A DNA stretch of 64,000 nt from Myxococcus guangdongensis (GTDB lineage Bacteria; Myxococcota; Myxococcia; Myxococcales; Myxococcaceae): positions 62,001-126,000 of the forward strand of contig NZ_JAJVKW010000007.1 of assembly GCF_024198255.1 (NCBI RefSeq), in the 5' to 3' direction. Under the pieces are notes generated by a model. The model made no database searches, was not told the origin of the DNA, and saw only the letters and a program-made list of their open reading frames with translations. The position numbers and the translations under genes were made by a program. Of this stretch, positions 50,978 to 60,721 are shown piece after piece. Each line of letters begins with the position of its first letter. Within the stretch, counting starts at the first letter, position 1.

Positions 50978-53297
50978 GGCCCCATGCGGTGGAGAACACG
51001 AACTGCTCCTGGCTGCTCGCGACCCGCACGGTGAACGTGCGCTCGATGCCACCGAGTCCACGCGGAGTGGCCTTCGCGACCTCGGCCAGCAGCGCCCCCG
51101 CGGCGCGCAGGTGGAACCCGGTGTTCCACATCCCCTCCAGCTCACCGTGCACCGCGCGCAGCTCCTCGCCGCTCCGGCGCTCGTCGATGGCCCGACGCAG
51201 ACGCACCATGCCCTCCACGAACCGGCGGCACTTGCCGAGTGTCCCGCTGTTCGCCTGCGTCACCTCCGCGAAGGTGAACTTGCCGCCCACGCCGCTCCAC
51301 GTCTTCTCGCGCAGCAGCAGGTCCGAGGCGAGCTGCTTGACCGTCGCGTCGCGCTCGATGAACCACTGGGCGATCTGCGCGGCGCGGGTAGGGGAGAGGT
51401 CCCCGGAAAGGAAGCTGCCCTTGTCGAGCACCTCGTTCAGATACGACTCCCAGATGGGCGCGTACACCAGCTTGCGGAACTCCGGGGACACACGCGCCGT
51501 CTGCTCACTCCAAGGCATGGCCCGGGCGAGCGCGCGGGAGAACAGCTTGACGTCGAAGCCCTGCAGTCGCGGCAGGAGCTCGCGCAGCATGTCGTCCGAC
51601 ACCTTGAGCTCCAGCTGCGTCTCCACGTCCGACTTCCACACGGACGCATCGAGCTTCGTCAGCACCGTGGCGGCGTCGTTCCCGTCCAGCACGCCCCACA
51701 CGACGGCGTCATCCACCGCCTCGCGCAGCTCCTGCTTCGACAGCTTCTTCTTCTGGCCCCACAGCAGCATGTGCAGACCCAGCCGGAAGTCCGGCGCCGT
51801 CGGAGCCAGGGTGAACGTCTCCATGTCCGCGCGGAAGTCCACCACCCACCGGCCCCGGTGACCCAGGAACGAGTCCTCGTACGCACGCTGCCCCAGGAAC
51901 GCCTGCCGCCGCGCACCCTGGAAGTTCTCCTGGTTCACCCAGGTCTGCTTCCGCGTGGAGCGCGCCTTGAGCACCTCGAAGCTGCCCAGTCCGAGCGTGA
52001 AGCCCACCGTCGACTGCAGCGTCGCGGACGCCGTGTTCAGGTAGTTGCGCAGCGTGTAGCTCCCCGCGTTCGCCGGCTCTCGCAGCCACGCGAGCAGGTC
52101 CACCAGGCTGCCGCGCAGGAGCGAGCCGTGGAAGCGAAGCGCGGTGGCCTCGTCCAGCTCCACCTCCAGCAGCGTGGAGGACTCGGAGACCCGCAGGTAC
52201 TCGTACTGGAAGGACGCCGCCACGCGCGCCTTCACCAGCGTGTCGAGCGCGCTCGAGACCTTCTGCTTGAGCTGCTCCCACTCCTGCTTCAGGTGGTCGA
52301 GGACGACGAGCTGCGGGTCCAACCCCAGCCGCTCCAGGATGCCCCGCAACACGGCCTGCTCCTCGGCGCTGAGCACCTTGTCGAGCGCCTTGTCGACGAG
52401 CTCCTCCACCTTCGCCTCGGCCTGGCCGGTGATGGCCGTGAGCACCTCGCCGAGCCGCTTTCGCACCGCCTCCGCGTCGGCCAACTCCACCTGGAGGTTG
52501 AGCCCCGCGCCCAGCGTGGCCTCGCGCGACTTCGCCTTGCGCACCGCCAGCTGGATGCGGCTCGCCGCGGGGCGGGAGAAGACGAGCTGGTAGTCATCCG
52601 TGAGCGACACCCGCGCGCCCACCTTCGCGTCGAGCGCCGTCTTCAGCTCGATGAGCTCGCTGGTGCGCACGAACGCCAGGTTCGCCAGGTTCGTGGTGAA
52701 CAGGTCCGCCCAGTTCAGCTCGAGCCCCGCCTCCAGCGTCCCCCGCACCTGCCACGCCACCGCGTCGCCCGGGCCCAGCTTGGTCAGGTCCGTGGACAGC
52801 ACCAGCAGGCGCGGATGCGACAGGTCCTCCTTCGCCGCCTCGCGCATGTTCCGCGTCAGCGGGTGCGCCCGGTAGTCGCTGAGCGTGGCGAACACCTCGC
52901 TCTTGCCCTGGCCCGACACGAAGGGCAGCGAGCCGGTGGACCCCGCGGACTTGATGCGCGCCGTGGCCTGGTAGCGCATCCAGCCGAGGTTGCCTCCCAG
53001 CAACAACTGGGGCCGGGAGCCATCGGAGGCCGGCGCGTTGGCGGCGGCGGGCTCGCCCACCACGCCGTTCTCGTCCACGTCACCGGGCGAGTTGAAGTTG
53101 CGGACCGTGGCCTCCACCGCCGCATCGAACGAGAGCGTGAAGTCCGCGAGGCTCAGCTTGGGCGGCAGGATGTTGTCCCGCGTGAGGCCCTCCTGCTCGA
53201 GCGTCACCCGGATGTCCTGGTCCTGCAGCTTCACGTCCGGAAGCTTCTCGGCCAGCGCCTGCGGAAGTTGGGCGAGCAGCGACTCGATGACCTTCAT
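50961..53297 (-). CDS. Large orphan protein (778 aa), unknown function
   Basis: I do not recognise a family. The start ATG follows GAGGGG with good spacing and no signal peptide is present, so it is probably cytoplasmic. The composition is that of a soluble, mixed protein: acidic-basic helices with coiled-coil tendency around 265-360 (DAEAVRKRLGEVLTAITGQA, LDHLKQEWEQLKQKV), beta-rich segments before and after (LSLADFTLSFDAAVEATV, FQYEYLRVSESSTLLEVEL), and a helical C-terminal third with an RRAIDERRSGEELR stretch. Near residue 70 the sequence GDVDENGVVGEP looks like a small loop. No catalytic motif is evident. It stands alone between the GIDE-like gene and the sigma-54 activator gene. Confidence 0.8.
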   Translation of the reverse strand: MKVIESLLAQLPQALAEKLPDVKLQDQDIRVTLEQEGLTRDNILPPKLSLADFTLSFDAAVEATVRNFNSPGDVDENGVVGEPAAANAPASDGSRPQLLLGGNLGWMRYQATARIKSAGSTGSLPFVSGQGKSEVFATLSDYRAHPLTRNMREAAKEDLSHPRLLVLSTDLTKLGPGDAVAWQVRGTLEAGLELNWADLFTTNLANLAFVRTSELIELKTALDAKVGARVSLTDDYQLVFSRPAASRIQLAVRKAKSREATLGAGLNLQVELADAEAVRKRLGEVLTAITGQAEAKVEELVDKALDKVLSAEEQAVLRGILERLGLDPQLVVLDHLKQEWEQLKQKVSSALDTLVKARVAASFQYEYLRVSESSTLLEVELDEATALRFHGSLLRGSLVDLLAWLREPANAGSYTLRNYLNTASATLQSTVGFTLGLGSFEVLKARSTRKQTWVNQENFQGARRQAFLGQRAYEDSFLGHRGRWVVDFRADMETFTLAPTAPDFRLGLHMLLWGQKKKLSKQELREAVDDAVVWGVLDGNDAATVLTKLDASVWKSDVETQLELKVSDDMLRELLPRLQGFDVKLFSRALARAMPWSEQTARVSPEFRKLVYAPIWESYLNEVLDKGSFLSGDLSPTRAAQIAQWFIERDATVKQLASDLLLREKTWSGVGGKFTFAEVTQANSGTLGKCRRFVEGMVRLRRAIDERRSGEELRAVHGELEGMWNTGFHLRAAGALLAEVAKATPRGLGGIERTFTVRVASSQEQFVFSTAWGPSSTT

Positions 53298-53429
53298 GGG
53301 CTTCCCCTCGGACGGAATGAATCAGCCGCGCCAGCATGCTCCAGGTTCTACCGGGAGGCACGTGCTGTCGGTTCCAAGGGATAATTCTGGACTGACCCGG
53401 AAGGCCGCCTGCCCACCGGGGAGCGGCGC

Positions 53430-55007
<1,578 letters not shown>

Positions 55008-55022
55008 CGTCCGGCCCACCTC

Positions 55023-55856
55023 TCAGGCCGCGCGGCCCAGCACCAGTCGTTGACCCTCGCGCGCCGGCTCGCACACCGGGAACAGCTCCCGCGCCTGCTC
55101 GGCCATGTCCTCCAGCACCTCGTCCGAGTGCGCCGGGTCATGATGGAACAGGCACAGCCGCCGGGCGCCCACCGTCTTCGCCACGCCCGCCGCGTCCATC
55201 ATCGTCGAGTGGCCCCAGCCCTTCTTCGGGATGCCCTTCTTCCCGTTGTACTCGTCGGGCGTGTACTGCGCGTCCAGACACAGCACGTCCGCGCCCTCGA
55301 ACAGCCGCGCCACCTCCGGCGACAGGTCCTCCATCCGCAGCTCCACGTCCGTCGCGTAGATGAACGAGTGCCCGTCCGCCTCCACGCGGTACGCCAGGCA
55401 CCCCTGCGGGTGCGGCACGTCGATGGGCGTCACCTTGAACGGCCCCACCTCCACCGTCCTCGCGTGCAGCGCGGACAGGAAGTCCATCTTCGAGCGCATG
55501 GTGCTCAGCGGCACCGGGAAGTGCGGCGGCTGCATCTGCGCCGCCAGCTCCGACTGGAGCGCCTGCGCGCCATTGGCGCCGGGGCCGTACATCGTCAGCC
55601 GCGACGTGGGCAGGTACGCCGGCGTGAAGAAGGGGAAGCCCTGCACGTGGTCCCAGTGCAGGTGCGAGAAGAACATCGTCACGTCGTGCGGAATCGGCTC
55701 GCGCATCATCGACTCGCCCAACGCGCGGATGCCCGTGCCCGCGTCGAGGATCAGCCGGTGGCCCTGGCTCGTGACCTCCACGCAGGCCGTGTTGCCGCCG
55801 ATGCGTGAACCAGAAACCGCGATGCTGCCGCGAACGCCGTAGAACCGGATATCCAT
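55023..55856 (-). CDS. MBL-fold metallo-hydrolase
   Basis: 277 aa. The zinc-binding HxHxDH motif is clear (SHLHWDHVQGFPFF), followed by later ligands at VPHPQG (His), LCLDAQYTPDE (Asp) and GWGHST plus LFHHDP (His). The N-terminus MDIRFYGVRGSIAVSG is typical of the phosphodiesterase-like / PhnP-type subgroup, which hydrolyses cyclic or phosphodiester bonds; other MBL activities are possible. GAGGAGG lies 6 nt before the ATG. It is the first gene of a two-gene unit with the sigma-54 activator and has a candidate sigma-54 promoter. Confidence 0.9.
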   Translation of the reverse strand: MDIRFYGVRGSIAVSGSRIGGNTACVEVTSQGHRLILDAGTGIRALGESMMREPIPHDVTMFFSHLHWDHVQGFPFFTPAYLPTSRLTMYGPGANGAQALQSELAAQMQPPHFPVPLSTMRSKMDFLSALHARTVEVGPFKVTPIDVPHPQGCLAYRVEADGHSFIYATDVELRMEDLSPEVARLFEGADVLCLDAQYTPDEYNGKKGIPKKGWGHSTMMDAAGVAKTVGARRLCLFHHDPAHSDEVLEDMAEQARELFPVCEPAREGQRLVLGRAA

Positions 55857-55915
55857 GAAATGCCTCCTCAAGCTGGCGGGCCTCCTCGGGAGGACGCCCT
55901 GATGCCCCGTGCTTC

Positions 55916-55931
55916 AGCACGTGGGATGCCA
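55916..55931 (-). promoter_or_regulatory. Candidate sigma-54 (-24/-12) promoter of the MBL hydrolase / activator operon
   Basis: Read on the minus strand the sequence is TGGCATCCCACGTGCT. It has GG and GC at the required 10-nt separation and matches 9 of the 11 fixed positions of TGGCACN5TTGCW. Transcription would begin near 55905, giving a 5' leader of about 50 nt before the ATG at 55856. The operon encodes a sigma-54 activator, so feedback control is plausible. Confidence 0.5.
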
Positions 55932-55968
55932 TGGCCAAGTGGCTGGAATTATTGGCGGGAGGTCTGAC

Positions 55969-56039
55969 ATTCCGGGGCGTTGCACCATTCTGGAGCGCCC
56001 CTGGATGGTGCGGCCGTACCATTCCGGAGCGTCCGGAAT
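55969..56039. promoter_or_regulatory. Cluster of ATTCYGGRGCG direct repeats and an 8-bp dyad upstream of parA
   Basis: ATTCCGGGGCG (55969), ATTCTGGAGCG (55987) and ATTCCGGAGCG (56021) are three copies of one 11-bp element. The third lies inside a perfect dyad, ATTCCGGA-GCG-TCCGGAAT (56021-56039). The cluster sits in the shared intergenic region between the divergent MBL/activator operon and the ParA gene and looks like an operator. Confidence 0.55.
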
Positions 56040-56127
56040 TCAGGGGTGTTCTGAGAGGTGCCGGGGCGCCAGAGGGCTCGCGTGGGAGGTCGGTGGCGGC
56101 GTGGGAGATCCGGTATAGGACGGGCCC

Positions 56128-56892
56128 ATGGCGTTGATTGCGTTCTGCACCATCAAGGGCGGCGTGGGGAAGACCACGCTCTGCGCGCACGTGGCCTCCG
56201 CGCTGGCGGACGCGGGCCGGCGGGTGCTCGTGTTGGACATGGACCCCCAGGCGCACGCGTCGCTGGTGCTGGGGTTGGAGAGCCGCGAGGGGCCGTGCAT
56301 CGCGGAGGCGTTGGGGCCCCGGCCGAAGTACCGGCTGGACGACGTGGTGGTGGCGTCACCGAAGCGGCCCACGCTCTTCATCGCTCCGGCCGCGCCGCGC
56401 ATGGCGGCGATGGAGCGCGAGCTGTTCCAGTGGGGTCACCGGCTCCAGGCGATTCCGCGCGCGCTCAAGACGCTGAGCTGGACGCCGGACGTCATCCTCG
56501 TGGACACGCCGCCGAGCATCGGCGCGTACACGGAGGCGGTGCTGGCGTTCGCGGACCTGGTGGTGGCGCCGGTGCCCACGGGCGCGTTCGCGCTGCAGGG
56601 CTTGGGAGAGATTGAGGCCGCGTGGCGCGACGTGCGCGAGGCGCAGGGCGGCGATCTGGTGGCGGTGGTGAACCTGTGGGACCGGCGCACGCCTGCGACG
56701 AACGGGGCGATGGAGGAGGCGCTGAAGGACTCGACGGTGCCGGTGTTGCGGGCGCGCATCCCGCGCTCGGAGTCCATCAATCAAGCGGGGCTGGGCTACG
56801 AGGTCGTCTTCGACACGAGCCCCGCGGCGCCGGGTGTCGAGGAGCTGCGCTCGCTGGCGCAGGAGCTGTCGAAGCGGGTGGGGCTGCGCTGA
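56128..56892 (+). CDS. ParA family ATPase (orphan)
   Basis: 254 aa. The deviant Walker A motif KGGVGKTT (10-17) with signature Lys, the VLVLDMDPQAH motif and VILVDTPPS (Walker B region) define the ParA/MinD family. Such proteins form ATP-dependent dimers on DNA or membrane and position cargo such as chromosome, plasmid, chemoreceptor clusters or pili. No parB or other cargo gene follows; the gene is flanked by an unrelated convergent rnk. The cargo is therefore unknown. The ATG is preceded by GGACGGG with 4-nt spacing. Confidence 0.92.
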   Translation: MALIAFCTIKGGVGKTTLCAHVASALADAGRRVLVLDMDPQAHASLVLGLESREGPCIAEALGPRPKYRLDDVVVASPKRPTLFIAPAAPRMAAMERELFQWGHRLQAIPRALKTLSWTPDVILVDTPPSIGAYTEAVLAFADLVVAPVPTGAFALQGLGEIEAAWRDVREAQGGDLVAVVNLWDRRTPATNGAMEEALKDSTVPVLRARIPRSESINQAGLGYEVVFDTSPAAPGVEELRSLAQELSKRVGLR

Positions 56893-56904
56893 GGGAATCG
56901 TCGA

Positions 56905-56935
56905 CGCCCGTCCCTCTCGACGGACGGGACGGGCG
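56905..56935. terminator. Hairpin between convergent parA-like and rnk genes
   Basis: CGCCCGTCCC (56905-56914) and GGGACGGGCG (56926-56935) form a perfect 10-bp stem with an 11-nt loop in the 55-bp gap between the two convergent genes. It is probably a bidirectional terminator. Confidence 0.55.
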
Positions 56936-56947
56936 CCTCGAGGGCCC

Positions 56948-57364
56948 TCAGAGGTGGTAGTGGCCCGCGGCCTCGGGCTGGTACGGCACGGCGACGATGC
57001 GCAGCCGCTTGGTGCGGCCGTTCGGCAGCGGCCAGACGATGGACTGGCCCACGGACAGGCCGATGAGGGCGCTGCCGATGGGCGCCAGCACGGAGATGCG
57101 GCCCTCGTCGCTGCGCGCGTCCTTCGGGTAGACGAGCGTCACCTGACGCTGCTCGCCGGTCTGCTCGTCCTCGAAGAGCACGGTGCTGTTCATCGTCACC
57201 ACGCTGGGGGGCACCGTCTGCGAGCTCATGACATGCGCGCGGCCCAGCTCCGACTCGAGCAGTTCGACGAGCTCGGCGGTGCGGCCCCCTCCATGGTGGT
57301 CGATGACCTGGCGCAGACGGTCCAGGTCGGTATCAGTCACGATGAGGGACTGCTCGCTGGTCAT
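56948..57364 (-). CDS. rnk: Rnk-like nucleoside diphosphate kinase regulator (GreA/GreB C-terminal fold)
   Basis: 138 aa, the normal Rnk length. The start at MTSEQSLIVTDTD follows a GGAG site. The N-terminal short coiled coil (LDRLRQVIDHHGG, LVELLESELGRA) is followed by the FKBP-like C-terminal domain with VTMNSTVLFEDE, TLVYPKDA, ISVLAPIGSALIGLSVGQSI and YQPEAAGHYHL, close to the E. coli pattern. It binds RNA polymerase in a GreA-like way and affects nucleotide metabolism. The 17 extra residues in front are upstream of this start and not family-like. Confidence 0.9.
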   Translation of the reverse strand: MTSEQSLIVTDTDLDRLRQVIDHHGGGRTAELVELLESELGRAHVMSSQTVPPSVVTMNSTVLFEDEQTGEQRQVTLVYPKDARSDEGRISVLAPIGSALIGLSVGQSIVWPLPNGRTKRLRIVAVPYQPEAAGHYHL

Positions 57365-57472
57365 GGCGATGACTCCGGGGAAAAAGGAATGAGGATAGGG
57401 TGAACACTGCGGCAACGGTTGGGAGAAATATCTATTCCCGGCGAGCCCGGAGAGGCCTTGCGGGGGGCGGAT

Positions 57473-60286
57473 TCATTCGCGCTCGCGCGAAGCAGGGAGC
57501 CGCAGGACCCACCACTCGATGCCCTGGGCGCCGTCGTCCGCGAGGAAGAAGGTCTGCGTGTTCGTGGGCGTGAACACGTAGGGGAGCGAGCCCCGTTGTC
57601 CGGGGGCCAGCTCCTGGCGCAGGACGGTTCCCGCCGTGGTGCCGTTGGACTCCCAAAGCTCGGCGCCGTTGCGGCCGTCGTCGGCGTGGAAGAGGACGAG
57701 CGCGCCGACGGAGGTCATCCATCGAGGCTCGGAGCCCTGGGGGCCGGGGTTCAGGTCCTTCACGAGGACGGCGTCGTCGGGGGTCCGGTTCGCGCGCCAG
57801 GGTTCGCGGCCGTGGACCCCGTCGTCCGCGCTGAAGAGGACGCTCGGCCCCAGGGCCGTGAAGTCCTCGGGATAGGAGCCCGAGGGGCCGGGGTTCACGT
57901 CGAACACGCGCGCGGTGCCGGGACGGGTGGCGTCGGTGGACCAGGGCTCGCGGCCGACGGAGGGCTCGGTGGCGGCGAAGTAGACGCGATCTCCCGTCGC
58001 GGTGAAGGAGGCGGGGGACGAGCCCTCGGGGCCGGGCCAGAGGTCCCCGAGGAGATAGGTGCCGGGCGCGGTGCCGTCGCTGACCCAGGGCTCGTCTCCC
58101 TGCCGTCCATCGTTCGCCGCGAAGACGATGCGCTGGCCGCGAACCGTGAGCGAGGACGGGAAGGAGCCCGCGGGCCCCGGGCGGATGTCCTTGACGAGCC
58201 GGGTGCCTGCTTCGGTGCCGTCGCTGACGCACAGCTCCCAGCCCAGGTCGGGGACGTCGGCGGTGAAGAAGATGCGCGAGCCCAATGGCGTGAGGTGACG
58301 GGGTGAGCTGTCGTCGACACCCGGGGCGAGGTCCTTGACGAGCACGGTTCCCTGCGGAGTTCCGTCGGTGCGCCAGAGCTCCTCGCCATGGAGCGCGTCG
58401 CGAGCGTTGAAGTACGCGACGCCGTTCATCACCACGGGGGTGCCCGCGCCCTGACTGCTTCCCAGGCCGGGGCGGATGTCCTTGATGAGGGTGGTGCCCT
58501 GCGAGGTGCCGTCGGTGCGCCAGAGCTCGCGGCCGTGCACGCCGTCATCGGCGAAGAAGAGGACCCAGGGGCCGAGGACGACGAAGCCGGAGGGCTCGGA
58601 AGAGAGGGGGCCGGGGCGGAGGTCCTTGATGAGCACGGTGCCCTCGGCGGTTCCGTCGGTGCGCCAGGGTTCCTGACCCACGCTGCCGTCGTTGGCGTCG
58701 AAGAAGAGGGTTCCCGCGCGAGTCACCCAGGCATGGGGATCGGGGCCGCCCGCGCCGGGATGGATGTCCTGGATGAGGCGTGCGGGGCCAGAGGTGCTCA
58801 GGCGCGCGTCCTCGTCGTCGCTCGTGCGCGAGAGGCGGCGGGAGAGGACTCGGAAGTCGTAGCCCAGGTCTCTGGCCCAGAGCTCCGCGCCGGCGGCCCG
58901 GGTGTTCGCGGTGAAGAAGACGCGTCGGCCGCTGACGGTGAAGTCGCGAGCGGAGGAGGAATACGCGCCAGGGGCGAGGTCTTCCATGCGCGAGGTGCCG
59001 CGTCCGGAGCCGTTGCTGGTCCACGGCTCGTGTCCCTTCCCGGGCTCCCTCGCGGAGAAGTACAGCCGGCCGAGGGTGGCGCGCAGGAATGCGAGCGCCG
59101 AGCCTTCGGGCCCTGGAGTGATGTCCTTGATGAGCACGGTGCCTTCGGCGGTGCCATCGCTGCGCCACAGCTCGTCCCCGTGCTCGGGGGTCCACGCGGA
59201 GAAGTAGAGGCGTCCGTCTAGCGCGGTGAGCTCGCGAGGATTGGCGCTGTCGGGACCCGGGGCGATGTCGCGCACGAGGAAGGTGCCATGAGAGGTGCCA
59301 TCGCTGCGCCACAGCTCGTCCCCGTGCGTGGAGGTGTGGGTGACGAAGAAGAGGAGGGAGCCCGCGGCGACGGCGCGGGGTGAGGCGTCGACGATGGGGA
59401 GCGAGAGGTTGGTGACGTGCTTCGTGCCATTCGGGGTCCCGTCGCTGGTCCAGAGCGAGAGGAACGGAGGCAGGGCGGGGAGGTCGTCCTCGCGTTCGTG
59501 GCGCACGAAGAAGAAGAGCTGTCCGGCGACATCGGTGAGCGCGCTGGGGCGGACGAGGGTGCCGGGCGGGGCGTCGAGGCTCCGAACGGCGTGGGTGCCC
59601 CGGGGCGAGCCGTCGCTGCGCCACAGGGTGTTGCCCATGAAGAAGAAGAGGCGGCCATTCGACGGGGTGAGGTGCGTGGGGAGGTCGTCCTCGTCGCGCT
59701 TGGCGAGGTCCTGGATGCGCTGTGTGCCGGAGGGGGTTCCGTCGGTTCGCCAGAGCTCGGTGCGAGACGCTGCCTGTGTGGCGAGGAAGTAGAGCGAGTC
59801 GTCGAGCACGGTGAGCGCCTGGGGGCTCGAGCTCTCATTGCCGGGCATGAGGTCCGTGACGAGCCGGGTGGAGGAGGCCTTGCCGTCGCTGCGCCACAGC
59901 TCCTCGCCGTGGATGCCATCATCGGCGACGAAGAAGAGGGTGTCTCCCAGGGCGGTGAGCTCGCGAGGCCGTGAGCCGAGGCGGCCTGGGCGGACGTCCT
60001 TGACGAGGAGGGTGCCCTGGTCGGTGCCGTCGCTCTTGAAGAGCTCGGTGCCACGGGCGCGGTCCGTGGCGACGAAGTAGAGCATGCCGCCGACATCGGT
60101 CAGTGCATGCGGGTTGGAGCTGAGGCGACCTCCGGCGAGGTCATCCACGGGGTAGGGGGCGTCCTGGACCTCAGGCGCTCCACCGAGGCCACGGGTCGAC
60201 TGGGATTGTGCGTCCTGGTCCCCGCAGCACAGGCCCGTGAGCAGCAGCAACAGGTACAGCGAGGAGCGGAGGAGCCGCGGGTCCAT
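57473..60286 (-). CDS. Surface lipoprotein built of about 18 ELWxxDGT repeats
   Basis: 937 aa. A signal peptide with a lipobox-like LTGLCCG precedes about 18 units of 48 residues. Each has the pattern (D/E)LTxLGxxLFFxADDGxxGxELWRSDGTxxGTxLVKDIxPG, the ELWxxDGT (hyalin-type) family repeat. Individual units vary, for example EPWRTDG, ELCVSDG and EPWSTD. The repeats should fold into one or more beta-propellers on the cell surface. The start at MDPRLLRSS was chosen because it gives the signal peptide; no good ribosome-binding site is visible. Ligand and role are unknown. It is transcribed toward rnk, after the gltBD region. Confidence 0.93.
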   Translation of the reverse strand: MDPRLLRSSLYLLLLLTGLCCGDQDAQSQSTRGLGGAPEVQDAPYPVDDLAGGRLSSNPHALTDVGGMLYFVATDRARGTELFKSDGTDQGTLLVKDVRPGRLGSRPRELTALGDTLFFVADDGIHGEELWRSDGKASSTRLVTDLMPGNESSSPQALTVLDDSLYFLATQAASRTELWRTDGTPSGTQRIQDLAKRDEDDLPTHLTPSNGRLFFFMGNTLWRSDGSPRGTHAVRSLDAPPGTLVRPSALTDVAGQLFFFVRHEREDDLPALPPFLSLWTSDGTPNGTKHVTNLSLPIVDASPRAVAAGSLLFFVTHTSTHGDELWRSDGTSHGTFLVRDIAPGPDSANPRELTALDGRLYFSAWTPEHGDELWRSDGTAEGTVLIKDITPGPEGSALAFLRATLGRLYFSAREPGKGHEPWTSNGSGRGTSRMEDLAPGAYSSSARDFTVSGRRVFFTANTRAAGAELWARDLGYDFRVLSRRLSRTSDDEDARLSTSGPARLIQDIHPGAGGPDPHAWVTRAGTLFFDANDGSVGQEPWRTDGTAEGTVLIKDLRPGPLSSEPSGFVVLGPWVLFFADDGVHGRELWRTDGTSQGTTLIKDIRPGLGSSQGAGTPVVMNGVAYFNARDALHGEELWRTDGTPQGTVLVKDLAPGVDDSSPRHLTPLGSRIFFTADVPDLGWELCVSDGTEAGTRLVKDIRPGPAGSFPSSLTVRGQRIVFAANDGRQGDEPWVSDGTAPGTYLLGDLWPGPEGSSPASFTATGDRVYFAATEPSVGREPWSTDATRPGTARVFDVNPGPSGSYPEDFTALGPSVLFSADDGVHGREPWRANRTPDDAVLVKDLNPGPQGSEPRWMTSVGALVLFHADDGRNGAELWESNGTTAGTVLRQELAPGQRGSLPYVFTPTNTQTFFLADDGAQGIEWWVLRLPASRERE

Positions 60287-60439
60287 GGGAGGGCACCGAT
60301 GCGATGGGGCGCACAAAGGTGGCTTGTTCGACGCGCGTGTGAAGCCACCCCATGGGGATGGGGAAGTGTTCGCTCGAAGGGCATCCCTTCCAGTTGTCCA
60401 TCCGGCATCGGAATGTTCCGACGGCGATCCAGCCCATGC

Positions 60440-60706
60440 CTAGGTCCCTGACGAGGTCTCTTCCTCGTCAAGGACCTGTCGAGCCGCATAGACGGTGATG
60501 GCGAGGGTGCCTCGGAGACGGGCTACCTTCGTCAGGGTGTCGACCTGCAGAGGCCAGATTGTCGAACGGGGCTCGGTCCCACCCTCGATGCCGATGTCGA
60601 AGCTTCGGGTCGTGCACGCATCCCAGAGGTCTCGTGCCCGACCCTCGAGCGCTTCGATGACCGCGCACAGGCCCTGGATGGCCTCGTCGGGATCCGTTCG
60701 TGCCAT
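60440..60706 (-). CDS. Small hypothetical protein (88 aa), possibly in the gltBD transcript
   Basis: 88 aa, 15 bp after gltD on the same strand. The sequence is mostly helical, with EAIQGLCAVIEALEGRARDLW and VARLRGTLAITVYAARQVLDEE, and has no signal peptide, membrane helix or known motif. Its only support is the open frame and its position with nothing overlapping. The end of the ORF overlaps a strong hairpin, so the last dozen codons also form that structure. If not coding, this region is simply the tail of the gltD transcript. Confidence 0.55.
   Translation of the reverse strand: MARTDPDEAIQGLCAVIEALEGRARDLWDACTTRSFDIGIEGGTEPRSTIWPLQVDTLTKVARLRGTLAITVYAARQVLDEEETSSGT
60442..60477 (-). terminator. 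Long hairpin overlapping the end of the small ORF
   Basis: Arms 60442-60456 and 60463-60477 pair over 15 positions with one mismatch and a 6-nt loop. The hairpin includes part of the stop codon of the small ORF and is the likely end of the gltB-gltD transcript. Confidence 0.5.
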
Positions 60707-60721
60707 GGGGCACCATCATGC

